64,000 nt of DNA from Lonicera japonica (GCA_021464415.1 CM038471.1:29237234-29301233); one strand, 5' to 3'; positions 45,529 through 56,429 are shown, numbered from the stretch's first letter. A program made the numbers and translations. The notes: generated by a model from the sequence alone, not told the origin.

Positions 45529-47421
45529 TCATATCCCAGATTTTTTGGGATTGGTTTTGATTGTAAGTGGTTGTAAGATCCCCTTATTTGCCTTTCCTAA
45601 ACCCTGCCCGGGTAGGAAGTTCATTTTGGCCATCCATTGGTCAATTATGGGATTGAGGCCTGGGGCAACTTGAGCCTTTGCTGGTAGTACAACGGGTGCC
45701 CTGTAGGCTGGGTCATCTCGAATGAGCCCCACGGGATCGAAGCCTTCTTCACCAGTGGTTAAGGCATTAATCCCCGCAGGTGGAACATGGATAGGAAGTG
45801 GATTATTAGTAACATTGGGCCCGCCGGGTGCGGGGATGGTTCCGGCTTCGATGAGGTCTTGAATACGATGGCGAAGGGCCAAACAACGCTCCGTGTAATG
45901 CCCTGCATCTTGATGATACGCACAATTCTCATTCATTCTCCATGTGTTTGGAATAGGGTTTGGTGGAGGGCGCGGGTTGAGTGGAGTGATTAGTCTGGCC
46001 TTTCGGAGCAGCTCCACACTTTTTACCAGGGTAGTGGGAAGGGTGCAGAAGTTTCTCCTTTTCTTGTCCTCGGTGTTTGAAGGGCCCCCTTGTGCGGGCC
46101 AACTCATCGGATGTGGCTGTTGTGGTTGTTGAAAAGGGTTCTGTTGATAGGGGTATGAGTTTATTTGATTCACGGCTGTAGTGGCTGTCTTTCTCCCGGT
46201 GTATGCGGTTTTTTTGGTATCGGTTTCAGCTTTTTTGGCCAATTCTTCCTCTACTTGTGACCCCATACTCAACAGGGCCCTGAAGTGTGGGAATACATGC
46301 TTTCCCATTCAACTTAGTACGGCTGGAGTGAAGTTCTTCTGAATGATTTCCAGCTGTTCTTATTCATCGGGTCGTTTGAGCATTTGGGAGGCCATCTCCC
46401 TCCAGCGAGTGACAAAGTCGCTGAAGCTTTCTTTCTCGCCCTGTTTGGCCATTTCCAGGTGTTTACGGGTAATTTCCAAATCCTCGTTGGACCCGTATTT
46501 GGTCATAAATTCCTTGACGATATCTCCCCAAGTCTGCGTGTGATGCCTTTCTAGACCAAAAAACCATCTCAGGGCGGCCCCCGTGAGAGTCATATGAAAG
46601 GCATGTGCTAATTCTAGCTCTCCACAACCGGACACTTGCATGGATCTGATGTAGGACTGTAGGTGGGTTTTAGGGGGCGTGGTTCCAGTGAACTTGGTGA
46701 TGGAAGGGAGTTTGAATCCCTGGGGTAATCTTGCTTCTGGGTAGAGGGAGAAGGCATTCATATCTGTGATCTCGTCTGCTCCTTTTATTAGGGAAACCCC
46801 CTTTTGTAGGACCCTCATCTGTTCTTTCAGCTTCTTCATTTCCTCACTCTCTCTTGACACCTCGTCGGGCTGTTCCCGTGCTATTACCGATTCTACATAT
46901 ACAACCCGAAGTCGGTTGATGTCTGGGTATTCATTAGGGAGGGCTGCAGGGGCCGGTGGTGGAATGGGTCTCGCGGGAACTTGTGGCCATGGTTGGTATT
47001 GGGGGTCAAAGCCGGGTTGTACTTGGGGTTGTGGCCAAACTATGGGTGGCTCTTACTGTTGGTAAGTGGGGCCTGAATCCGGGGCCCATTGGTTCTGATT
47101 GTTGGGGTCGGTTTGAACGGGACCAGCTACGATAGGGCCTGTTTGAGGTGGATTGGTTCCTTGAACTGGGGGAGGTACTTGTGAAGACTGTCCTTGGTTC
47201 GGATCTCGATTCGGTGGTAGTCGATCAAACCCCGGTGGTGCAGTTCGTTCGGCTGATAATTCTTCTATTCGGATCCGGGTACCCTGTTGCTCGTTCGTGA
47301 GGTTAGCCAGATCCCTGCTGACGGTCATGAGTAAACGGTGCATTTCGGCTAGGGTTGGCTGAGCTGATGATGCCTCGGCTAGGCTCTGATCTGTCTCTCG
47401 ATTCTCACGTTCATCGGCCAT
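45529..47421 (-). pseudogene. Tat/gypsy gag with three in-frame stops
   Basis: About 630 codons in one frame, interrupted by TAA (47053-47055), TAA (46360-46362) and TGA (46309-46311), all reachable by a single C-to-T or G-to-A change from Gln or Trp codons. The N-terminus is Q/P/N-rich. The retrotransposon gag domain (capsid-like) lies in the middle: YPEARLPQGFKLPSITKFTG, HAFHMTLTGAALRWF, GDIVKEFMTKYG and FSDFVTRWREMASQML. Near the end is the Cys/His motif CAYHQDAGHYTERC typical of Tat-type gag, then a G-patch-like GQGLGKANKGILQPL. It would form the particle; it is dead in this copy unless stops are read through. Confidence 0.92.
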
Positions 47422-48147
47422 TTCAGGTGTGCCTGGTCTTACTAGTCTTCCGGTGTGATCTCGACCGGCCCAACCTTCTAGTCTGTCGTCGCTTCACGGC
47501 TGTAGACGAAACCACGTGGCGAAGATGAAGGAAAATCGTGATGCGACTCGATTTTTGCCAAAAGAACCACTAAAAATTGCCGAGAAGAACCTCGAATTTA
47601 AAAAAGGGTGTCAAAAAGTAAGCCGTAAAGTGGTACATCCCCTACGGCTATTTGACAAGTGTTTTAACTCGACTCGATCTTATATGCAGCGCAGGTGTAC
47701 GCATGGTTAAGGCTTCACGCCCCCTCCTATTTGGCAAGACCTTGCGATATACCCCAGGGGCGGGTACGTGCAAGAATCTTTTGATATACTTCCCGGGTAC
47801 GTGAGTGTTCTCGTCACTCGATATACCTCGGGGGCGTACTTGGCCAAGGAGAGTGGAAGTAAATGCTTTCGGTTTATGTTGGCCCAAGCAAGCCAACTCC
47901 CTACTCACTTACAATACTTCCGAGGGTTTGGGGTAAATTCACACTCGTAGAACCAATGCATGATTTGTGATAGTGCGTGCGAAAAAAGGTTGGGTTTACA
48001 AATATCATTATCTTGATTACGTATTTTTGAAAAATTCCCTTTTTCAGAAAAATGTTTCTTCTCAATCAATTAACATAAGTAGGGAAAAAAAAGCAAGTAT
48101 TTCAATAGATAAACAAAAGTCCACATATAAGAGCCTAGTTTTCTATC
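47422..48147 (-). other. Untranslated leader of the Tat element
   Basis: Region between PBS and the gag ATG. Short frames here have no recognised domain. A loosely repeated 'cgggtacgtg' / 'cgatatacc(t/c)c' pattern occurs at 47745-47845. Confidence 0.6.
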
Positions 48148-48165
48148 TCCCTAGCGGAGTCGCCA
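48148..48165 (-). promoter_or_regulatory. Primer-binding site of the Tat element
   Basis: On the minus strand TGGCGACTCCGCTAGGGA begins two bases after the end of the 5' LTR. Ogre/Tat elements are described as using a tRNA-Arg primer with a very similar sequence. It fixes the orientation of the element: gag-pol is sense, PMD and DUF7745-like genes are antisense. Confidence 0.8.
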
Positions 48166-48166
48166 C

Positions 48167-49398
48167 TGTGAGAATCCGCAAATGCGACCCCCGGGTCTCG
48201 TCCCCGTTCGTTTGGGCGTCTGAAACGTCGGAAGGGATCCCGTCGTTCCATTTGCTTGGAGTTTGTGTTGATAATTCATATTGGGTATCCCTACGTCTAT
48301 TCTAGATGCAAAGGGGTTCGTTCAGAGTCGCCAGTACGTTTTACGAGAAAACGGACAAAAAAGGTTGTGTAAGAGAAAAGGCTACCGATAAGCCTTTCTT
48401 TACACGTTTGTCTGCGAAACCAGGATTCTATGGGGTTCGGGAACTATATTACGGTTTGGGAAGGTGTTAAGCACCCATTCCGCCCTTTCAGTCTCTAGTG
48501 GTCTTATATGTTTATTCTATGTTGAAAAACTTGGATGCTTTTACTGACAGTCTACTACTTTTTAAATGAAAACCCTAATTTCTGGGGGAAAACGGGAAAG
48601 GGATAGAAACCTTTGTGTTCCTAGATCCGATGTTTTATTTATTGAAAGATGTAAATACAAATGACAAAACCTTTTATTTTGAAAGAGTATTCCGTATTAT
48701 TTCCTCAGATAATGACGGTTTTCTCATGTTGTGATTACTTTTGTAAAAGTTCGGATCTTGTATCGGGACTGATTTAATATGGAACTAGAACTCTTTGAGG
48801 AGAGTTATCAGACACGTCGCAGTCTATAGAGAAGACGGGATATGTTGATTTTAATTCCTAGATAAGTCGTATCAGTCCGGATTTTGAAAACAGAATTTTA
48901 TCCGGATGATAACGTACTTACTCTTCTGGTTTTGCAAAATGGTTTTATCAGGGTCTTTGGTTTTGAAAACGGTAGACTATTTGTAACTTGGCAATAAGTT
49001 TATTCAAATAAAACGTGGACAGAATAACAGAAATAAAACAAGTACACAGATATCTTAATTTAAATACTAGAAGGGACTTTCTTTACCTTCCCGACGAGAA
49101 TAATAATAAGAAAGAAAATATGATTCGGCGGAGAGATTTCCGGCAATAATAATCTTTTCCTTCTTCAGATATTTCCGAGAATTTGATTCCAGAGACGGGA
49201 CACGTCGAGTGTCGGGAATAGATCCGATAATTCTTCAGAGATAAGATGATAATATAAAATGCTTGATAATAAAATCAGACTAAAGCTCCAGATTTTCCAG
49301 ATTCCCGTTGCCGCCTTGAACCCTTGGGGGTGTTGGCCTATTTATACTGCTCGGGGAGGATTGTCGCGCGACATTTCCCCAAGAAAGGTAAGTGTCGC
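48167..49398 (-). repeat. 5' LTR of the Tat element, inner part (interrupted)
   Basis: Homologous to 30999-32230 with about 14 differences by eye. It is broken after TGTCGC at 49393-49398, in the middle of a TGTCGCGCGACA site, by the solo LTR. The minus-strand TATA box is at 49339-49346 and the first palindrome at 49362-49373. Confidence 0.93.
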
Positions 49399-50959
49399 TG
49401 TGAGAATCCGCAAATGCGACCCCCGGGTCTCGTCCCCGTTCGTTGGGCGTCTGAAGCGTCGGAAGGGATTCCGTCGCTCCATTTGCTTGGAGTTGGTTGA
49501 TAATTTATATCGGGTGTCCCTACGTCTATTCTAGATGCAAAGGGGTTCATTCAGAGTCGCCAGTACGTTTTACGAGAAAACGGACAAAAGGGTTGTGTAA
49601 AGGGAAAAGCTACAGATAAGCCTTTCTTTACACATTTGTCTGCGAAACCAGGATTCTATAGGGTTCGGGAACTATATTACGGTTTGGGAAGGTGTTAAGC
49701 ACCCATTCCGCCCTTTCGGTCTCTAGTGGTCTTTATATGTTTATTCTATGTTGAAAAACTTGGATGCTTTTACTGACAGTCTACTACTTTTCAAATGAAA
49801 ACCCTAGTTTCTGGGGGAAGACGGGAAAGGAATGAAAAACCTTTGTATTCCGAGATCCGATTCTTTATTATTGAAAAGTGTAAATACAAATGACAAAGAC
49901 CTTCTATTTTTGAAAGAGTATCCCGTATTATTTCCTCAGATAATGACGGTTTTCTCGTGTTGTGTTTACTTTTGTAAAAGTTCGGATCTTGTATCGGGAC
50001 TAATTTAATATGGAACTAGAACTCTTTGAGGAGAGTTATCAGACACGTCACGGTCTATAGAGAAGACAGGATATGTTGATTTTTATTCCTAGATAAGTCG
50101 TATTAGTCCGGGTTTTGAAAATAGAATTTTACCCGGACGATAACGTACTTACTCTTCTGATTTTGCAAATGGTTTTATCAGGGTCTTTTGTTTTAAAGAC
50201 GGTAGACTATTTATAACTTGGCAATAAGTTTATTCAAATAAAACGTGGACAAAATAACAGAAATAAAACAAGTACACAGATAAACCTGATTTAAATACTA
50301 GGAGGGACTTTCTTTACCTTCCCGACGAGAATAATAATAAGAAAGAGAATATAATACGGCAGAGAGATCTCCGGTGATAACAATCTTCTCATTCTTAAGA
50401 TATTTTCGAGAATTCGATTTCAGAGACGGGACACGTCGAGTGTCGGGAATAGATCCGATAATTCTTCAGAGATAAGATGATAATATAAAATGCTTGATAA
50501 AATCAGACTAAAGCCCCAGATTTTCCAGATCCAAGTTGCTGCCCCTGAACCCTTGGGGGTGTTGGCCTATTTATACTGCTCCGGGAAGATTGTCGCGCGA
50601 CATTTCCCCAAAAAAGGCAAGTGTCGCTCGACATTCCTGTATGTCGTGCGACAAACGGCTGAAGTGATGGGTCCTGACACTGTGATGTGTCAGAAAGTGG
50701 TTGGTCGGGTGCAGAGAGGGATTGTCGCGCGACATAGTGGGATTGTCGCGCGACATTCCAATAATTGTCGCGCGACATTCCAATGATTGTCGCGCGACAA
50801 TGTGATATGTCGTGCGACAATCCTTAATAAAAATAGGTTTGTCGCGCAACAAACCCCCTCGGGGTAGTTTCGGGTGCTCGGGTGGGTCCTGGACTCCAAA
50901 AATAGTAGTCTCGTAGGTCGTTAGGGTTCTTGCGGGGGTCACGGATCGGGGTGTCTACA
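49399..50959 (-). mobile_element. Solo LTR of the same Tat family inserted into the 5' LTR
   Basis: A complete 1561-bp LTR (TGTGAGAATCCGC...GGGGTGTCTACA on the plus strand) flanked by the 5-bp duplication GTCGC (49394-49398 and 50960-50964). Removing it and one GTCGC joins the two halves of the host LTR. It is visibly more diverged from both host LTRs than they are from each other, so it belongs to another subfamily. It arose by insertion of a full element followed by LTR-LTR recombination. It carries its own TATA box (50568-50575) and palindrome array (50591-50820). Confidence 0.92.
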
Positions 50960-50964
50960 GTCGC

Positions 50965-51275
50965 GCGACATTCCTATATGTCGTGCGACAAACGGCTGAA
51001 GTGATGGGTCCTGACACTGTGATGTGTCAGAAAGTGGTTGGTCGGGTGCAGAGAGGAATTGTCGCGCGACATAGTGGGAATGTCGCGCGACATACCAGTG
51101 ATTGTCGCGCGACAATGTGATATGTCGTGCGACAATCCTTCATAAAAAAAGGTTTGTCGCACAACAAACCCCCCTGGGGTAGTTTTGGGTGCTCGGGTGG
51201 GTCCCGGACTCCAAAAACAGTAGTTCTCATAGGTCGTTAGGGTTCTTGCGGGGGTCACGGATCGGGGTGTCTACA
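50965..51275 (-). repeat. 5' LTR of the Tat element, outer part
   Basis: Continues the LTR after the solo insertion, matching about 32250-32539. Relative to the left LTR it lacks one 20-bp palindrome unit ('gcgacatatcagtttgtcgc'), a gain or loss of exactly one array step. Confidence 0.9.
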
Positions 51276-51280
51276 GCCAT

Positions 51281-51882
51281 TCTCCATTTACCTATAAATA
51301 ACTCCCACCATTCATTCATTCAACACACAACAAAAACATATCTTCTTTCTCTCTTAAGATCCATCTATCTCTTCTAAGAGATATAAAGCCATTGGTAATA
51401 CAAATACAAGCCAATTCGGGAAGAAATAGAGGAGTCATATACTCTCTTTTAATACCCCCCAGAAATAGAAAAGTCTTATACTCTCTCTTTTCATACCCCA
51501 AAAAATAGAAGGGTCTTATACTCTCTATTTTCATACTCCAAAAAATTCCAACAACCCTTATACACTCTCTCTCCTACACAGTTTATTATTTATTATGTTG
51601 AAATATTTGTAATCCTAATTCTATACTTATAAATAGAATTAAGGAAATTATAGAAAGAGAAGTTGGTAGCTTGTATTACCATCCAAATTGATTGCCTTTG
51701 AGCTAATACAAAGCAAGCACACACAAAAGGAGGACATACCACTGGAATAGCATAAGCGCTACCGGGGGAACCTACCTTAAAAAAAAATCATGTGTTCATC
51801 ATTGTGCCGCATTTATTTTTTTATTCACCGATATTCGCTTATTGATTGGTTAATTATCTATCTCTAGATTTTGACACCATCA
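51281..51882 (+). repeat. 3' LTR of the non-coding element, second part
   Basis: Resumes after the Tat element and its GCCAT duplication and matches 28356-28958, including the TATA box region and the 38-bp repeats. It ends ...GACACCATCA, followed by GATAT (51883-51887), the target duplication. Confidence 0.92.
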
Positions 51883-52034
51883 GATATTAAATGAGGTTGC
51901 GCTGAAGTCTCTAATTTTGTATCCAAAATTAAGTAGTTCTATAACAATTCAAATAAGAATATAATATAAAGTATAAATTCATAAGGTTTAAAAAAAATCA
52001 TAAGCAAAAAAAACAAAACAAAACAAAAACTCAC

Positions 52035-52199
52035 CATTGAACGTGCAATCTCTACTGATTGCGATGGAAATAAACCGTCATCAACACTAATACCCAATTC
52101 TTTCTCAACTTCTAATGCCGCGCTAATCCATTCTATTGTAGAGTCTTTTTCGTGTTGAGACGTGTTATCTGATTCTCTCGTTGGCAAAAGATTTTTCAT
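52035..52199 (-). pseudogene. MULE transposase exon 1
   Basis: 55 codons starting MKNLLPTRESDNTSQHEKDS and ending in phase 0 at a GTGAGT-type donor (52031-52034 begins GTGA). The matching acceptor before exon 2 is at 28005-28006. The intron therefore contains the whole 23.8-kb retrotransposon nest; without it the intron is about 0.25 kb. The segment has no known domain by itself. Its assignment as the start of the transposase rests on orientation, phase and position between transposase body and the right terminal repeat. Confidence 0.7.
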
Positions 52200-52562
52200 T
52201 GTTGTATGCTTAAACTATGTATTGATATTAGGGTTTGTAGTTTTCTTCGAAAAAATACGCACTGATTTTTTCACACTAAAAAACCCACGCGCAAAGATTC
52301 ATAAACATTGAAACGTATAAACCCTAAATCGTTTAACATTTTTGTAAAGGTAATTATCAAAAATAAATTAAAAAAGGAATTATATTTGGATTAGGAATCT
52401 TAACTAAAATGGAATCTAAATTTATGCAATTATAATTTAATTTTAATTGGTGGATATACTAATTAATTTTGAAAAGGGTAATATTGTAAATTTTTTTAAA
52501 AAATTTCCATGATTTAAGGGTGGATTAACTGCAAGATTTGGTGGATAGAAACAAAATCACCC
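52200..52562 (-). promoter_or_regulatory. MULE right end: transposase promoter region and terminal inverted repeat
   Basis: The terminal repeat occupies 52521-52562. Between it and the exon-1 ATG the sequence is AT-rich, with 'aaccctaaatcg' and 'aaaaaacccacgcgcaaag' just upstream of the gene (minus strand). No certain TATA box could be chosen. Confidence 0.5.
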
Positions 52563-52571
52563 CAAAATAAG

Positions 52572-53988
52572 TTTATTCATTGATAACATTCTAATTTAAC
52601 AGTGATCAATAATGTATAGAGGAGGCAAGATACATATAAATGCATAAAGCTGCACTAAATGGCGCTTTATAGATTTACGTAAATGGAAACTAACAATTTG
52701 ATAAACCAAAAGATTGAGAACTTGTCACAGTCAATATTGGCGTATTTGCAGTAGACAGCCAAAGCTTAAATTGAAATTATTTTTTCTGCTCCTAAAAGCT
52801 AAATTAGTTTAGTGACCTTCAATTAATGTTGGAGTATGTCAATAGATATAACCAATGCCTCCAGAAGATTCAATGGCCTACCGGTGTGTGTTGTTTTCTA
52901 CAGGGTGGTAAATGGAACCCACAACATCCTAAGTGGGAGTTAGGGGCCAATGCCATTTGAGCTAAAGCTTTTGGCCAAAAGATTAATTTGTGTTGCCTGG
53001 ACAAAGGAGGTGTGTTGTTTTCTATTATGTTTAACTATTCATGGACTTCTTATAGAAAATAATATAATCTTAATATGATTAGAAGCATAGCATCATATTA
53101 CAAATCATATTGTGAATTGAAAACCTATGAATTGCGAATTGAATCATAAAATTCAGTGCAAATGTGCAAAAAAGAAATTAGCAAGTACTCCTTCCATCTC
53201 AGATTAATAGTTCCACCAATTTCCTTTTTCGGATATCTCAAATCAAAAGTCCGATTTCCTACTTGGAACATAATCAATGTACCAAATCTCACAATGGAAA
53301 ATAAGTTGTATTCTTGACAATCGATTAGGGTGAATTATATGGTTTCTTAGAGCCAGTTTTTGCCTTTTTGTACCTTCCACTCAGCAGCCATCAAGTCAAA
53401 CCATCATATGTTACTATAGCTGGAAATTCCATCTGAGCAGGATGGTTGTGCCAAAAGTTAGACATTTGGATAATACACAAAACAACAATTATTTTTATTT
53501 GCAAATATGTGATCATCTACTGGATCAGTTGGTGATCATATCTTGTATTTTTTAACATAGCTTATGCATTGCACGTAGCGGCGGAAGTACTTCTGGAAAG
53601 TTCTTTAAATCAGTTGATTAGTTATCGAAAGGAAAAAAAATACATAGACATACACACTGTTGTTACCGTACCGGGAATTGATCATTTGTATACTACCAGC
53701 CTATGAAGATATAAAGGGACTCGATGTTAAGACTAAAAACTAAGACTTTGATGCTAGCTATGGCATCAATGCATTAATCGGTGGGTGAGGTCCATCACAA
53801 TTTAATAATCCATTTACTAACCAAGACAGTGATAAACGCATTAGTGTAATATGATTTTCAGTCTCAATATTGAGTTCCTCTAAAATTATGGTTAAATTAC
53901 TCGTATATTTAATATGGCACAGAACAAAATATGCATAGAGAAAAAGAACCTTAATGCCTCTGTTTGTAAAAGTATGATACCTTTGGCA
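52572..53988. other. Right flank, no gene; second half of repeat D, possible MITE end
   Basis: 52563-52740 is the right half of repeat D (see 14080-14345). At 53188, 'tactccttccatctcagatt' resembles the start of a Stowaway-type MITE (CTCCCTCCGTCTCA), but I could not find the opposite end. The rest shows nothing recognisable; the 100-codon frame at 53758-54060 (minus) is not convincing. Confidence 0.45.
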
Positions 53989-55084
53989 AAAACGGGAAAA
54001 GATGAGTAAAATCCTTGTATTCCATAATCCAATATTTGGAATGATTGTTAAAAATGACAAAGTTTAACGGTTTAAAATCGTAAGATCGATTTGATGTCAA
54101 AATACCGTGTTTAGTTAATTTAGAAAAAAATATCGAATTCTATCAGAACTGATTTGATATGGAATTCGAACTCTTGGAGGAGAGCATACCAGATATATTA
54201 CAATCTATGTAAAAGACATACTCTATCCGGGTTTAATTTCTAGGTAAGTTTTATTCATCCAATTTTGTGAAAAAGTTTTAGTCGAATGATAATATACTTT
54301 TTCTAGTTTTGTAAATGATCAAGATATATTTTGGTTGAAAACAATAAACTATTGGCAACTTGACAATAAGCTCGTTCAATTAGAAAGTGGACAAATTGAG
54401 AAATAAAACAAGTACACAGATGTATAATTGAATTGATAGAAGAGATTTTAGTTATTTTCCCGACGATATATATATATATGAATGAAAGAGAGAAAATATA
54501 ATATGAAATAAGAGATTCTGGCGAATATCAGCTTTTCTTCTCCAGATATTTTCAAGAATTCAACTCTAGAATATAACACTTCGAGTGTTGGGATGTGAAT
54601 TCGAGACTTTCTTTAAAAATAAGACGAACACATGATTCGGACTTTAAATTGTTTTAAAAGATCAAAAGGTTACAACGTTAGAAAGATTTTGGCTCCTCCT
54701 CAAAATGCTGCCCCCGAAACCCTTGGAGTGCACGCATATATATAGTGCTGGGAGGGTTTGCCGCGCGACATATTGCAACAGTAAAGCGATTGTCGCGCGA
54801 CATATGAGTATATGTTGTGCGACAAATAGCCAAAGTGATACTCTTGACAGACATATGTGTTAGAGGGTGGATGGTCTGTGTCCGAAAAACTTGTCATGCG
54901 ATAAAGTTAGGTTAATTGTGCAACAAATGGCTTTGGTGCGTGACAAATCCAAATACAAGGTAGTTTGTTGTGCGGCAAACCCTCCTAAAAACAGTTTCTA
55001 GTGTGTGGGTGGGTTCTAGGTCCAAAAAGTGACTTCCGAGGGTTTTTAAGGTTCTTGCGGAGGTCAAGAATTGGGGTGTCTACA
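53989..55084 (-). mobile_element. Old, truncated LTR related to the Tat element's LTR
   Basis: It aligns with about 31420-32539 of the Tat LTR: 'aaaacgggaaaagatgag..aaatccttgtattcc', 'ggaact.gaactctt.gaggagag', 'cttgacaataagctcgttcaat', 'ttttcccgacga', 'cccttgg.gtg' and the end 'aggttcttgcggaggtcaag..ttggggtgtctaca'. The palindromes survive partly: TGTCGCGCGACA exact at 54790-54801, others decayed (tgccgcgcgaca, tgttgtgcgaca, tgtcatgcgata), mostly C-to-T or G-to-A. The outer 430 bp are missing and no target duplication is visible. Confidence 0.8.
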
Positions 55085-55599
55085 GCATCCAACAAAAAAT
55101 AATGAGAATTTAATTTTACGTTACATCAATTAAAAAAGGCATCTAATAGGATGAATTATATTTAATATTAAAATACTAAATTGGTAAAGTAAATTAGCGT
55201 GAATATGTGGAATAGAATCAATTAAATATACTCATCTTAATCTTAGCACAAATTTAGGCTAGCATATAATAAATTAAATAACAAACAAAATTAAAAGAAA
55301 ACTAACTTGCATTAATTTAATTGAATAATAAAATAAACCACCAATTTTCAAGTCTTCAAAGTAAAAGAAAATAAGAAAACAAAAAAAATGAATTTAAAAA
55401 ATACTAAACTGTAAAGTTGTAACTTTCGAAATTCCCTTCAAATTAGGCTCAAGAATCGCATGATTTGAAATCCCAAGTAAAAACTTATGCATCCAAAAGT
55501 ATTGACCAATTTAGGTGTCGTCTCTTGCTTTAATTTGTTATTTTTCTCAATCTTCTCAAATTCTTTTTTAATACCTGAGAAATCATTAAAAATATAAAT

Positions 55600-56085
55600 A
55601 ATAGTAATAATATATTCTCTTTAAATTATAAATTGTCATGATAAACTATACCAATTTTTTGGTACATCGATCTTAAAGGCGCATTTCTGAATATCGTGGC
55701 CTAGTGTATTTAGCAGTTATTAAACTTCTAACTAAACTATTCCCTGCATGACGTGTAATTAAATCATACTATTTCTTGATTTATAATTTACTTATTATTA
55801 TTATTAGTGCATAAAATTTAAAAATAATAACATTTAATTGATGTGTGAGATAGGACATATATGCCACTTGAATGCACAAATAAAAATAAAAATAAAAATT
55901 TCATGCACTTCCTTGCTGTGCAATATGATTTAAATCAAATAATATATTATATTAGAATTTTGTTTAGAAAATCTAGAATGTAGATATTGGTACTCAAAGC
56001 TATGCAACATTCTTTTAAGAAATTAAACTGTTACAAATTGTCTCCTTAATATTAAAAGATTGGACGATATTAAATGTAAAATTTT
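55600..56085 (-). repeat. Repeat family C, inverted copy
   Basis: The reverse complement of this segment matches 12540-12990 and 56480-56850 ('gcatagctttgagtaccaatatct', 'cattcaagtggcatat', 'agtaaattataaat'). With the next copy it forms an inverted pair around about 350 bp. The spacer 55085-55599 is AT-rich with nothing recognised. Confidence 0.6.
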
Positions 56086-56429
56086 GTGTTTTTTTGATAA
56101 AGTTGCACCCAGTTAAGAATAGAATTTTTTTTTCAAATATAAATCAAATTATTAGTTTATACTTGGTTAATCATTGTTTTAGAACATTATAAATTATAAG
56201 ATTTTCTGAGGCAATTGATATTTAAAATATGAAAAAAAAATTGATATTACTACAATTATTTAAATAATATATAGTTAGATTTGTTTCATATAAAACTAAT
56301 ATGTAAGTAAAACATACAATCTTACATTAATTTAAAAACAAATATAATGCTAATAATATCTTCTCTTCTGCAAAAATATTCCTCACTAGATTCTAATAAA
56401 AATTGTTTGAATTTCATTATTATTTAAAA

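Larger units (their letters stand above)
30999..51275 (-). mobile_element. Tat-lineage (Ogre/Retand-like) Ty3/gypsy retrotransposon with two antisense extra genes
   Basis: 20.3 kb (18.7 kb without the solo LTR inside), flanked by GCCAT (30994-30998 and 51276-51280). It is oriented on the minus strand: 5' LTR at right, PBS at 48148-48165, gag, pol (protease, RT, RNase H, second archaeal-type RNase H, integrase), then two plus-strand genes, then the 3' LTR at left. The dual RNase H, the G-patch-like segment after protease, the absence of a chromodomain, the long non-coding parts with minisatellites and the extra ORFs next to gag-pol are marks of the Tat lineage. Gag and pol carry four stops and a frameshift. 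Its 5' LTR is split by a solo LTR at 49399-50959. Confidence 0.93.
28110..51882 (+). mobile_element. Non-autonomous LTR retrotransposon (LARD-like), split by a Tat/gypsy element
   Basis: 849-bp LTRs with TG...CA ends, the 5-bp target duplication GATAT (28105-28109 and 51883-51887), a primer-binding site directly after the left LTR and a purine tract before the right LTR. The interior is only 1.8 kb (28959-30778), has no gag or pol domain and consists largely of short repeats, so it must use proteins of other elements. Its 3' LTR is interrupted at 30999 by the 20.3-kb Tat element. It lies in intron 1 of the MULE transposase, between the donor at 52031-52034 and the acceptor at 28005-28006. Confidence 0.92.
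14601..52562. mobile_element. Mutator-like element (MULE) carrying PMD and transposase-OTU genes, with nested insertions
   Basis: The terminal inverted repeats are 14601-14642 (begins GGTGTTTTTGTTTCTATCC) and 52521-52562. They match over about 42 bp with about three differences, including one extra G at the right end. Both are flanked by the 9-bp duplication CAAAATAAG. The span is 38 kb; removing the LINE (4.5 kb) and the LTR-element nest (23.8 kb) leaves about 9.6 kb. Two genes converge: a PMD gene from the left and a transposase gene from the right, the same tail-to-tail layout as maize MuDR. All genes are now broken, so it cannot move itself. MULEs carrying PMD genes and MULE transposases with OTU domains are each known in plants; this assignment rests on motifs seen here. 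Confidence 0.88.

Noticed and set aside
48167..51275. Three tandem LTRs as a tandem retrotransposon array
   Set aside because: The outer two pieces are halves of one LTR. The middle LTR is flanked by GTCGC, so a nested solo LTR explains everything.
53188..53300. Stowaway MITE
   Set aside because: Only one terminus-like stretch (tactccttccatctcag) was found; without the opposite end and TA duplication it is not supported.
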